Shown in pieces: positions 1-6,548 of a stretch of 7,046 bases of DNA. Each line of letters starts with the position of its first letter. The first letter of the stretch is position 1. The notes below the pieces were generated by a model. It was not told the DNA's origin, did not search any database, and saw nothing but the letters and a program-made list of their open reading frames with translations. This stretch comes from CAZLLE01 sp964560425 (lineage in GTDB: Bacteria; Campylobacterota; Campylobacteria; Campylobacterales; QNZT01): the NCBI GenBank assembly GCA_964560425.1, contig CAZLLE010000061.1:1-7046 (forward strand), read 5' to 3'. The translations under genes were made by a program, and so were the position numbers.

Positions 1-481
1 GTTCATTAATCCATTCAAGAATACCTAATTGTTGTAGTCTAATAATAGATTGTTTATTAGCTCCAAAAGTAGCTTTGTTTAGAAATCTTACAGCAAGAGA
101 GTTGTCTATAACTTTAGGTATATAAGGGTATTTGTCAGTAACAATAATAGTTACTGTATCAGTTGCCCAAGCACCATCATTATCAGTAACAGTTAATGTG
201 AGAGTATGAGTACCAACAGTAAAAACTTTATTAAAAGTAGCACTACTACTTAAATTTGTTGTTTCCTCATTCCAAGAGTAACTTACAATATTACCATCAC
301 TATCACTTCCTGAGCCATTCAAAGATACAGTTGTTCCCTCTATAACAGTTTGATTGTCACCTGCTTCTGCCGTTGGGGTTTTATTTGTTGGATCTGTACT
401 TCCCAAGATAAAAAGAGTACCTATTAAAAGAATTACAAATACTCTTAAACTTTTCTTATGTTTACTAAACATAATTTTCAT
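1..481 (-). CDS. Exported PKD-domain protein with start of a DUF1800-type domain (partial, C-terminus off the left edge)
   Basis: The frame is open for 160 codons from ATG at 481 to the window edge with no stop. Residues 1-11 are basic (MKIMFSKHKKS) and about 12-28 are hydrophobic, so a signal peptide or N-terminal anchor is likely; no lipobox Cys is visible. About residues 35-118 form a PKD-type beta-sandwich: the segment after NKTPTAEAGDNQTV has the GSGSDSDGNIVSYSW core and ends in HTLTLTVTDNDG. From about residue 128 the sequence AVRFLNKATFGAN followed by LGILEWINE matches the usual opening of DUF1800 proteins. Members of that family are typically large, secreted and of unknown biochemical role, and often sit beside DUF1501 genes; such a partner would lie off the left edge. 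AGGGAGG at 486-492 lies four bases before the start and favours this ATG over the Met at codon 4. The PKD call is firm; the DUF1800 call rests on about 33 residues. Confidence 0.82.
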   Translation of the reverse strand, partial: MKIMFSKHKKSLRVFVILLIGTLFILGSTDPTNKTPTAEAGDNQTVIEGTTVSLNGSGSDSDGNIVSYSWNEETTNLSSSATFNKVFTVGTHTLTLTVTDNDGAWATDTVTIIVTDKYPYIPKVIDNSLAVRFLNKATFGANKQSIIRLQQLGILEWINE

Positions 482-505
482 CACGCCTCCCTATTTTTAA
501 TTTGA

Positions 506-511
506 TTTATA
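506..511 (-). promoter_or_regulatory. Possible -10 box for the PKD/DUF1800 gene
   Basis: On the minus strand TATAAA lies 25 bases upstream of the ATG at 481. No convincing -35 is visible, which is common in Campylobacterota, where the -35 is poorly conserved. In sequence this A/T-rich, such boxes occur by chance, so this is only a candidate. Confidence 0.25.
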
Positions 512-535
512 ATGATATATATATAATTCTTTATT

Positions 536-580
536 AATTATTTAATTTAATATTAATAAAATATATTAAATTAAATAATT
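536..580. repeat. 18-bp perfect all-A/T inverted repeat
   Basis: The left arm 536-553 (AATTATTTAATTTAATAT) and right arm 563-580 are exact reverse complements separated by nine bases. Both arms contain only A and T. It lies 55 bp upstream of the minus-strand PKD/DUF1800 start, beyond the likely -10, so it could be an operator, a cruciform-forming site or part of an upstream promoter region. It is not followed by a T-tract on either strand that would make a standard terminator. Low complexity raises the chance of coincidence, but 18 of 18 pairs is long. Confidence 0.6.
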
Positions 581-650
581 CAAGGTTCCTATTAAATAAT
601 TGATATTTTTTAAGATATATTAGTTATATATGATATTTTTAGTGATATTA

Positions 651-692
651 TAAAAATTGTTTAAATGTAACTAAAAGTTACATTTAAACAAT
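651..692 (-). terminator. Long A/T-rich hairpin, likely terminator of the rhodanese gene
   Basis: Arms 656-672 and 676-692 are a perfect 17-bp inverted repeat with a three-base loop. Read on the minus strand, the hairpin is followed by a short U-run (complement of 652-656) and lies 54 bp past the rhodanese stop, the right place for an intrinsic terminator. It is G/C-poor, which is atypical, but the stem is long. A dimeric regulator site is the main alternative. Confidence 0.55.
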
Positions 693-745
693 GTGAAGGA
701 TAAATTATCACTTTATTTGTTGTGATAAAAATTTTTGGATTTATT

Positions 746-1168
746 TCAATTAATAAATTTAGGCAGTGATATTGGTAAATTATCTCTTTTCCAGTCGTTG
801 ATACCACCTCTTAAATTATATGCTTTAAATCCATGATTGCTTAAAATTCTTGATGCTTGAATACTTCTATTTCCTGTTCTGCAATATATAAATAATTTAT
901 TGTTTTTATAATTTTTTAGTCTGTCTAGATTTTGTTCTAATATAGAGATAGGAATTAGGATTGAGCCAGGGATTTTTCCCTCATGTCTTATTTCCTCTTT
1001 TGTTCTGACATCTACAATAGTTATATTTCTCTCTTTTCTTAATTGTTTAAATGCCTCTATTGGTGTAATATTTTCAAAATTTGCAAAAATATATCCCTTC
1101 TGATAGAGAAAAAAGATTAAAATTAAGGCAATAAATAGCCAATATAAGAGATTAGATTTACTTTTCAT
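746..1168 (-). CDS. Membrane-anchored single-domain rhodanese (sulfurtransferase family)
   Basis: This 140-residue protein has a basic N-terminus and one hydrophobic segment (about residues 7-23), then a rhodanese-like domain (about 35-133). By the positive-inside rule the domain should face the periplasm; the segment could instead be an uncleaved signal. The active-site loop CRTGNRS starts at Cys96, the residue that carries a persulfide in this family. The flanking elements TIVDVRTKEEI (50-60), HEGKIPGSILIP (62-73) and LRGGINDW (119-126) are all present, so catalytic competence is plausible. It probably transfers or carries sulfane sulfur in the envelope; the substrate cannot be read from sequence. 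GGAAA at 1173-1177 supports this start. It is divergent from the response regulator and appears monocistronic, with a promoter-like box upstream and a hairpin downstream. Confidence 0.9.
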   Translation of the reverse strand: MKSKSNLLYWLFIALILIFFLYQKGYIFANFENITPIEAFKQLRKERNITIVDVRTKEEIRHEGKIPGSILIPISILEQNLDRLKNYKNNKLFIYCRTGNRSIQASRILSNHGFKAYNLRGGINDWKRDNLPISLPKFIN

Positions 1169-1178
1169 TTGCTTTCCA

Positions 1179-1218
1179 ATATAAGTTTTTATTAAATTAT
1201 ATAAAAATAAACTTATAT
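1179..1218. promoter_or_regulatory. Inverted repeat straddling the rhodanese promoter (candidate operator)
   Basis: Arms 1179-1188 (ATATAAGTTT) and 1209-1218 (AAACTTATAT) are perfect 10-bp inverted repeats 20 bp apart. Between them, on the minus strand, lies TATAAT at 1196-1201, 27 bases upstream of the rhodanese ATG, with a predicted transcript start near 1189. Arms placed around a -10 box would suit a repressor. The arm centres are 30 bp apart, close to three helical turns. Alternatively the repeat is a chance product of A/T-rich sequence. Confidence 0.4.
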
Positions 1219-1237
1219 AGATATTTTAATAATCTTC

Positions 1238-1246
1238 TGCTATTAT
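1238..1246 (+). promoter_or_regulatory. Extended -10 promoter for the regulator-asd-yqhA-hemE cluster
   Basis: TGCTATTAT matches an extended -10 (TGnTATnnT) and lies 36 bases before the ATG at 1283, giving a short leader with AGGGG at 1272-1276 as ribosome binding site. No clear -35 is seen. No sigma-54 -24/-12 pair (GG-N10-GC with TTGC) is visible here, so the regulator does not appear to drive its own operon through sigma-54. Confidence 0.45.
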
Positions 1247-1282
1247 AAATGCCTTGTAGTAGTGATATTTTAGGGGTTTTAT

Positions 1283-2635
1283 ATGAAAATAGCGATAGTT
1301 GAAGACGATATTAGTATGAGAAAATCTTTGGAAATAGCATTCAAAGATTATCCTGAATTTGAAGTAAAAACTTTTAAAAGTGGAGTAGATGCTCTTAAGC
1401 ATATGGATACAAGTTTTGAACTTATTGTAACCGATATAAATATGCCGAAAATGGATGGTATAGAGTTTATTAAAAAAATTGATTTTAAATGTGACATTAT
1501 TATAATGACTGGTAATGCTACCCTGAATCGTGCAGTTGAATCTATGAGACTTGGTGTTAAGGATTTTTTAACTAAGCCATTTGATATTGAAACACTTGTT
1601 GAATCTATTAGACGAAGTAGTCAAGTTACAAAAATACAAGCTCTTCATCAGAGAAAAGATAGACGAGAAGGTCTTAAAGATACTAGAGAAGAGAAGATAG
1701 AGCGAAGAAAAAGAGGAAGTGAGCGTCGTACAAGATTTTATGGGAGCTCAAAAGAGCTAGAAAATATACTTGCAATTTTAAATAAATCAGCAGCTACAAA
1801 TGCATCTGTAATGTTACTTGGTGAGAGTGGTGTGGGAAAAGAACTTTTTGCACACTATATTCATGAACACTCAGAGCGATTTGCTGGACCTTTTATTGCT
1901 ATTAACATGGCTGCAATTCCAGAGAATTTGTTGGAGAGTGAGCTTTTTGGATATGAAAAGGGTGCTTTTACTGATGCTCAAAAGAGTAAAAAAGGACACT
2001 TTGAAAATGCTCAAAGAGGTACACTCTTTTTGGATGAGATTGGAGAGATGCCTATATCTCTTCAGGCAAAATTATTAAGAGTTCTTCAAGAGAGAGAAGT
2101 TGTTAGAATTGGTTCTACAAAGCCAATTAAAATTGATGTTCGTATTATCTCCGCAACTAATGCAAATCTTTTAGATAAGATTAACAATAAAGAGTTTAGA
2201 GAAGATCTCTATTATAGATTAGATACGATTCCTGTACATATTCCTCCGCTTAGAAATAGAAAAGATGAAATTTTGGCTATTGCACAAGAGAGTCTATATC
2301 GAATATGTCTTAAATATAATTTTTCAAAAAAAACTTTGAGTGAAGATGCCAAAGAGTCCCTTCTTTCGTATCTATGGCCAGGAAATATAAGAGAACTTCT
2401 CTCTGTGATGGAGAGGGCGACAATTTTATCTGAGGGTGATATAATAACAAGCAAAGATCTATTTTTGGAGAGTCGTAAGGTTGAGCGGGGTATTGATCAG
2501 TTAGAGAGAGAATTAATTGTAGAGATACTTAAAGAGACCAACCATGATCTTGATATAAGTACAAAAATGCTTGGTATGAGTCGTACAAATTTACAAAAAA
2601 AGATTAAAAAGTATAATTTAGGAGAGAGGGTTTGA
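1283..2635 (+). CDS. NtrC-type sigma-54-dependent response regulator
   Basis: This 450-residue protein has the three NtrC domains in order. The receiver (1-112) has Asp8/Asp9, phosphoacceptor Asp51, Thr76 and Lys98, so it should accept phosphate from a histidine kinase; no kinase gene lies in the window. A charged Arg/Lys/Glu-rich linker follows (about 113-150). The AAA+ sigma-54 activation domain (about 153-383) has Walker A GESGVGKE (180-187), Walker B LFLDEIGE (248-255), FREDLYYRLD (305-314, arginine-finger region) and WPGNIRE (365-371). The sigma-54 contact loop reads GAFTDA (227-232) instead of the commonest GAFTGA. A Fis-type helix-turn-helix closes the protein (about 405-446). All catalytic residues are intact, so it should use ATP hydrolysis to open sigma-54 promoters. 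Its targets cannot be read here; Campylobacterota use such regulators for flagellar (FlgR) and metabolic genes, but I do not assign it to either. It overlaps asd by four bases. Confidence 0.95.
   Translation: MKIAIVEDDISMRKSLEIAFKDYPEFEVKTFKSGVDALKHMDTSFELIVTDINMPKMDGIEFIKKIDFKCDIIIMTGNATLNRAVESMRLGVKDFLTKPFDIETLVESIRRSSQVTKIQALHQRKDRREGLKDTREEKIERRKRGSERRTRFYGSSKELENILAILNKSAATNASVMLLGESGVGKELFAHYIHEHSERFAGPFIAINMAAIPENLLESELFGYEKGAFTDAQKSKKGHFENAQRGTLFLDEIGEMPISLQAKLLRVLQEREVVRIGSTKPIKIDVRIISATNANLLDKINNKEFREDLYYRLDTIPVHIPPLRNRKDEILAIAQESLYRICLKYNFSKKTLSEDAKESLLSYLWPGNIRELLSVMERATILSEGDIITSKDLFLESRKVERGIDQLERELIVEILKETNHDLDISTKMLGMSRTNLQKKIKKYNLGERV
2620..2634 (+). promoter_or_regulatory. 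Strong Shine-Dalgarno and TTG start of asd overlapping the regulator stop
   Basis: AGGAGA at 2620-2625 (within a purine run to 2630) precedes TTG at 2632-2634. The TTG shares bases with the regulator's TGA stop (2633-2635). The encoded start, M-R-K-F-N-V-A-V-V-G, is the expected N-terminus for this enzyme family and no nearby ATG fits, so the site fixes TTG as the start. The overlap implies termination-reinitiation coupling. Confidence 0.85.
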
Positions 2636-3666
2636 GAAAATTTAATGTTGCCGTAGTTGGAGCTACAGGGGCTGTTGGTGAAGAGTTTTATAGGTTGTTT
2701 GAGGAACATGATTTTCCTATCAATAAATTGATTCCTTTGGCAAGTAGTAGAAGTATAGGCAAAAGTATTACTTATAGAAATAGAGATATTGCAGTTATTG
2801 AGCTTACACCAGATGTATTTGAAAAAGAGGAAGTTGAAATAGCTTTTTTTAGTGCTGGGGGAAGTATCTCTGCTGAATTTGCTAAATATGCAGTAGAAGC
2901 TGGTGCTGTAGTGATTGACAACACAAGCCATTTTAGAATGGATCCTAATATTCCTCTTGTTGTTCCTGAGGTAAACCCTGAAGATATATCTATGTGGAAA
3001 GAGAGTGGAATTATTGCAAATCCAAACTGCTCTACTATTCAAATGGTACAAGCTCTTAAAGCTTTGGAAAACTTATATCCCATTAAAAGAGTAGATGTAA
3101 GTACATATCAAGCTACAAGTGGTGCAGGTAAGGCAGGAATGGAGGAGCTGGTAAATCAAATGCAAGACTTTTTCAATTTTAAATTGGGTGAGAGTAAACA
3201 TGAAGCATTTGCTCATCAAATTGCACTCAATGTAATCCCTCAAGTAGATGTACCCCAAGAGAATGGTTTTACAAAAGAGGAGATGAAGATGATCAATGAA
3301 ACTCAAAAAATCTTGCATAAAGATATTGCAATTGCTGCGACTTGTGTTCGTGTTCCTGTTTTGAGAAGTCATAGTGAATCTATAACTGTAACTTTTGAAG
3401 ATGATGTATTTGTTGATATTACTGATGTAAGAAACTCTTTTAACAATTTTGAAAATTTAGTGGTAGTTGATGATCTAAAAGAGGGTGTATATCCTATGCC
3501 TGTGAGTGCTACTGATACTGATATGACATATGTAGGAAGAATTAGAAAAGATATCTATAGTGATAATATATTACATTTTTGGAATGTTGCAGATCAAGTA
3601 AGAGTAGGAGCTGCTACAAACTCTCTTAGAATTGCTCAGAAATGGATTGAATTAGAGGATGTTTAG
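2632..3666 (+). CDS. asd: Aspartate-semialdehyde dehydrogenase
   Basis: This cytoplasmic NADPH-dependent enzyme converts L-4-aspartyl phosphate to L-aspartate 4-semialdehyde, the branch point to lysine/meso-diaminopimelate, threonine and methionine, and is normally essential for peptidoglycan. Its 344 residues are full length for the family. It shows the nucleotide-binding GATGAVG (10-16), the NADP-region SAGGSIS (74-80), DNTSHFRM (96-103), the catalytic Cys133 in ANPNCST (129-135), Gln160 in YQATSGAGKAG (159-169), and the substrate/catalytic CVRVPVLRSHSE (238-249) with Arg240 and His247. The C-terminal dimer-type segment ends with NVADQVRVGAATNSLRIA. The start is TTG. The stop TAG is followed immediately by the ATG of the next gene. 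No frameshift or missing catalytic residue is seen. Confidence 0.97.
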   Translation: MRKFNVAVVGATGAVGEEFYRLFEEHDFPINKLIPLASSRSIGKSITYRNRDIAVIELTPDVFEKEEVEIAFFSAGGSISAEFAKYAVEAGAVVIDNTSHFRMDPNIPLVVPEVNPEDISMWKESGIIANPNCSTIQMVQALKALENLYPIKRVDVSTYQATSGAGKAGMEELVNQMQDFFNFKLGESKHEAFAHQIALNVIPQVDVPQENGFTKEEMKMINETQKILHKDIAIAATCVRVPVLRSHSESITVTFEDDVFVDITDVRNSFNNFENLVVVDDLKEGVYPMPVSATDTDMTYVGRIRKDIYSDNILHFWNVADQVRVGAATNSLRIAQKWIELEDV

Positions 3667-4182
3667 ATGAAGTTTATAGAAACTATTTTTGAACATATAT
3701 TATGGAAAGGTCGTCTTTTTATTCTATTGGCTGTTATTTTTAGTATGGTTGGGGCTATTATTCTATTTGTTGTTGCTAGTGTAGATATTTATGGAGTTGC
3801 ATCAGAGACGATCAATGTTTATATTAATCATCTTCATCCTGATGACTTTCATGGAATGGTTGTTAGTGGTATTATTGGTGCTGTTGATCTCTACCTCATG
3901 GCGGTTGTTATGCTTATTTTTAGTTTTGGTTTATATGAACTATTTATATCAGAGATTGATCCTGCAAAAGGTAGTGGTGCTTCAAAAATATTGGAGATAC
4001 ATTCACTTGACCAGCTTAAAGATAAGTTAGCTAAAGTTATTATAATGGTGCTTGTGGTAAGCTTTTTTCAAAGAGTTTTACATACAGAGTATAGTGGTGC
4101 TTTAGAGATGTTATATTTTTCGGGATCCATTTTGGCACTCTCTGTAGGGCTCTATTTTTTACATAAGGGCGGGAAGCATTAG
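3667..4182 (+). CDS. UPF0114 (YqhA) family small integral membrane protein
   Basis: This 171-residue inner-membrane protein has four predicted membrane segments at about 17-39, 64-92, 121-137 and 146-165. The pattern matches the UPF0114/YqhA family: the N-terminal FEHILWKGRLF (8-18), the segment DLYLMAVVMLIFSFGLYELF (74-93) ending in ISEIDP, then LDQLKDKLAKVIIMVLVVSFF (114-134). The family has no firmly established biochemical function. AGAGGA at 3654-3659 inside the end of asd is its ribosome binding site, and both junctions have zero spacing (stop TAG directly followed by ATG on each side). Its place between two housekeeping enzymes shows co-expression but does not reveal a role. I leave the symbol blank because orthology to the enterobacterial gene was not tested. 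Confidence 0.85.
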   Translation: MKFIETIFEHILWKGRLFILLAVIFSMVGAIILFVVASVDIYGVASETINVYINHLHPDDFHGMVVSGIIGAVDLYLMAVVMLIFSFGLYELFISEIDPAKGSGASKILEIHSLDQLKDKLAKVIIMVLVVSFFQRVLHTEYSGALEMLYFSGSILALSVGLYFLHKGGKH

Positions 4183-5214
4183 ATGAGTAAAATTTTTGTA
4201 GATGCGTGTTTTGGAAAAAAGACACCATATACTCCAGTATGGATGATGAGACAAGCGGGTAGATATCTACCTGAATATATGGCAGTGAGAGAAAAAGCGG
4301 GTAATTTTTTGAATCTTTGCCATAATCCTTCACAAGCATGTGAAGTAACACTACAACCAGTAGATATAGTTGGCGTAGATGCAGCTATTATGTTTAGTGA
4401 TATTTTGGTAATTCCAAATGAGATGGGAATGCAACTAGATTTTGTAAAAGGCGAAGGTCCTATTTTTGCAAATCCTATCAGAAATATGGAAGATTTGGAT
4501 AAGTTGATTGGTGGCGAAGAGGCTGCTAATAAATTGACTTATGTTTATGATACTCTTAAACTTTGTAGAGAAAAGTTGGCAGATGATAAAGCCTTAATAG
4601 GCTTTACAGGTAGTCCATGGACACTTGCTACTTATATGATTGAAGGTCAAGGCACCAAAACTTATAATATTGTCAAAAAAGAGATCTATTCAAATCCAGA
4701 ATTTATGCATGCATTACTCAGAAAAGTGACAGATGTAATCAAAATTTATCTTGAAAAACAGATCGAAGCGGGTGCTGATGTAGTACAAATCTTTGATTCA
4801 TGGGCTTCAGCACTTGAAAAATCTAAATATTTTGAGTTTAGTTGGGATTATATGAAAGAGATATCCGCACATATCAAAGCCAAATATCCACATATTCCTA
4901 TTATCATGTTTCCAAAAGGAATCGGTCAATATTTAGATGATATTGATGGTGATTTTGATGTTTTTGGTGTAGATTGGTCAACTCCTATGGAACTTGCAAA
5001 AGAGAAATTGGGTGATAAATATGTACTTCAAGGAAACATGGAACCATGTCGCCTATATAGCCAAGAAGCTACAAAAGAGTGTGTAGAGTCCATAGCCGAA
5101 ACTATGAAAGATGGTAGACATATCTTTAATCTAGGTCATGGAATATTACCTGATGTCCCAGTTGAAAATGCAAAATATTTTGTAAAACTTTGTCAAGAAG
5201 TATCTAAACGATAA
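4183..5214 (+). CDS. hemE: Uroporphyrinogen decarboxylase
   Basis: This enzyme removes the four acetate carboxyls of uroporphyrinogen III to give coproporphyrinogen III, a cytoplasmic cofactor-free step of haem synthesis. Its 343 residues are full length. The family signature PVWMMRQAGRYLPEY (18-32) contains the substrate-binding arginines Arg23 and Arg27. Also present are Asp73 in FSDIL (71-75), GFTGSPWTLATYM (140-152, with Tyr151), Ser206 in FDSWAS, and His319 in FNLGHGILPDVP (315-326). These equal the known active-site set, so the enzyme should be functional. GGGAAG at 4171-4176, inside the end of the upstream gene, is the ribosome binding site. It is the last gene of the cluster and is followed by a strong terminator. 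Confidence 0.98.
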   Translation: MSKIFVDACFGKKTPYTPVWMMRQAGRYLPEYMAVREKAGNFLNLCHNPSQACEVTLQPVDIVGVDAAIMFSDILVIPNEMGMQLDFVKGEGPIFANPIRNMEDLDKLIGGEEAANKLTYVYDTLKLCREKLADDKALIGFTGSPWTLATYMIEGQGTKTYNIVKKEIYSNPEFMHALLRKVTDVIKIYLEKQIEAGADVVQIFDSWASALEKSKYFEFSWDYMKEISAHIKAKYPHIPIIMFPKGIGQYLDDIDGDFDVFGVDWSTPMELAKEKLGDKYVLQGNMEPCRLYSQEATKECVESIAETMKDGRHIFNLGHGILPDVPVENAKYFVKLCQEVSKR

Positions 5215-5219
5215 TCTTA

Positions 5220-5249
5220 AAAATCTACCCTATAAAATGGGTAGATTTT
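5220..5249 (+). terminator. Rho-independent terminator after hemE
   Basis: Arms 5220-5230 (AAAATCTACCC) and 5239-5249 (GGGTAGATTTT) form a perfect 11-bp stem with an eight-base loop, starting six bases after the hemE stop. The G/C-rich inner stem followed by four U residues fits an intrinsic terminator. The A-run at the 5' side could let it work from the other strand too, although no minus-strand gene ends here. Confidence 0.88.
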
Positions 5250-5361
5250 GCCATATATTAATTAAAACTTTAATCTTCTAATCCATGAAAAATTATACTT
5301 ATTTTTTGAGCTGTCGATATTGTAATTAAGTTTATTACTAAAAAAATATTAGGAACAAAAG

Positions 5362-6423
5362 ATGAATGAAGAGTGGTTTTTAGAGTATAGTAATGGAACA
5401 GAAGTAGGTCCAATTTCAAAGGCTGAGGCAAAAAGATATGCTCAACAAGATAGTGATGGGTATGCTTGGAAAGAGGGCTTTACAGATTGGAAGCCTATAT
5501 CTCAAATTAAAGAGCTTCAACAGCAAGTTAATAGTTTATACGCTAGAGGTGGATCTGCCTCAACACCTCCACCTCCTCCATCACGAGCAATGGGGAGCAG
5601 ACTAGTAGCTACTCAAGCTGATGAGATTGATTATGAAATATTCGGCGAAGATATACAGTATGTAGAGATAGAACTTGATCCAAAAGAGAGTGTTGTTGCT
5701 GAGGCAGGTTCAATGATGTATAAAGATAGCACCATAGTTATGGATACAATATTTGGTGATGGTTCAGGGTCAAAAGTCGATAGTGGTGGTCTTTTTGATA
5801 AATTAGTTGGAGCAGGAAAACGATTAATTACGGGTGAAAGTCTTTTTACTACAGTATTTACACATCATGGTGAGGGTAAAGCAAAATTGGCTTTTGCTGC
5901 TCCTTATCCAGGTAGGATTATCCCTGTTGATCTATCCAAAATGAGTAACAATACACTTATATGTCAAAAAGATTGTTTTTTAGCCGCAGCTAAAGGAGTT
6001 TCTATTGGTATCCACTTCCAAAAAAAGATACTTACAGGACTTTTTGGTGGAGAGGGCTTTATAATGCAAAAATTAGAGGGTAATGGAATGGTATTTATCC
6101 ATGCAGGAGGAATGCTAAAAGAGATTGAACTAAAAAGAGGGGATGTACTTCATCTTGATACTGGTTGTCTTGTCGCAATGGAATCTCATATTGATTTTGA
6201 TTTGGAACAAGCAGGTGGCATCAAAACAGGACTCTTTGGTGGTGAAGGTTTCTTCTTTGCCAAACTCCAAGGCGAAGGCAAAATTTGGGTGCAATCTCTA
6301 CCATTTTCAAGACTTGCAGGAAGAATGCTCTCCGCCGCCCCTCAAAAAATTGGCAACGATGATGTAGGCGAAGGCTCTGCTTTGAGCCTCATCGGTGATA
6401 TGGTTATGGGAAATAGAGGTTAA
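5362..6423 (+). CDS. GYF_2-like domain fused to a TIGR00266/AIM24 family domain
   Basis: This 353-residue protein has two parts. Residues 1-55 resemble a GYF_2 (DUF4339) domain: WFLEYSNGTEVGPIS, then YAWKEGFTDWKPIS, with the typical Trp5, Gly15-Pro16, Trp36, Gly39 and Trp43. Such domains are usually protein-interaction or tethering modules. A Ser/Pro linker (about 62-75, with a run of five prolines) leads to a TIGR00266/AIM24-type domain (about 80-345). That domain is Gly-rich and beta-rich, with FVSIxAEAGSMMY-like opening (here VVAEAGSMMYKD, 111-122), PGRIIPVDL (183-191) and two copies of TGLFGGEGF (225-233 and 289-297). The bacterial role is unknown; the yeast relative Aim24 is mitochondrial. 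No signal peptide is visible. AGGAA at 5351-5355 supports the start. It stands alone, 112 bp beyond the hemE terminator. The last about 180 bp use more GGC/GCC/CTC codons than the rest. Confidence 0.9.
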   Translation: MNEEWFLEYSNGTEVGPISKAEAKRYAQQDSDGYAWKEGFTDWKPISQIKELQQQVNSLYARGGSASTPPPPPSRAMGSRLVATQADEIDYEIFGEDIQYVEIELDPKESVVAEAGSMMYKDSTIVMDTIFGDGSGSKVDSGGLFDKLVGAGKRLITGESLFTTVFTHHGEGKAKLAFAAPYPGRIIPVDLSKMSNNTLICQKDCFLAAAKGVSIGIHFQKKILTGLFGGEGFIMQKLEGNGMVFIHAGGMLKEIELKRGDVLHLDTGCLVAMESHIDFDLEQAGGIKTGLFGGEGFFFAKLQGEGKIWVQSLPFSRLAGRMLSAAPQKIGNDDVGEGSALSLIGDMVMGNRG

Positions 6424-6496
6424 TTATCTGTTTTGATTAGAGAGTATAATATTACAAGAGTAGAAAAAATTATAAAATAATAAAACTAATCAAATT

Positions 6497-6526
6497 TTGT
6501 TAATGTTTTCTAAATGGTTTTATTCT
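6497..6526 (+). promoter_or_regulatory. Promoter-like sequence upstream of the structured segment
   Basis: TTGTTA (6497-6502) and TATTCT (6521-6526) are 18 bp apart in a T-rich stretch, predicting a start near 6533, 16 bases before the paired segment begins. This is a plausible vegetative promoter for a non-coding RNA reading rightwards. The nearby TATAAT at 6445-6450 is an alternative without a clear -35. Confidence 0.35.
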
Positions 6527-6548
6527 AAAATTTGGCAATGCTTTTTTT

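Noticed and set aside
600..1269. Recurring TGATATT / TAGTGATATT words (640-649, 1260-1269, similar at 765-773)
   Set aside because: Ten-base A/T-rich words at irregular spacing, one inside a gene; compatible with composition alone.
2497..3051. 184-codon minus-strand open frame opposite the regulator end and asd
   Set aside because: It lies antisense to asd, whose frame has all catalytic motifs; the translated product has no family features.
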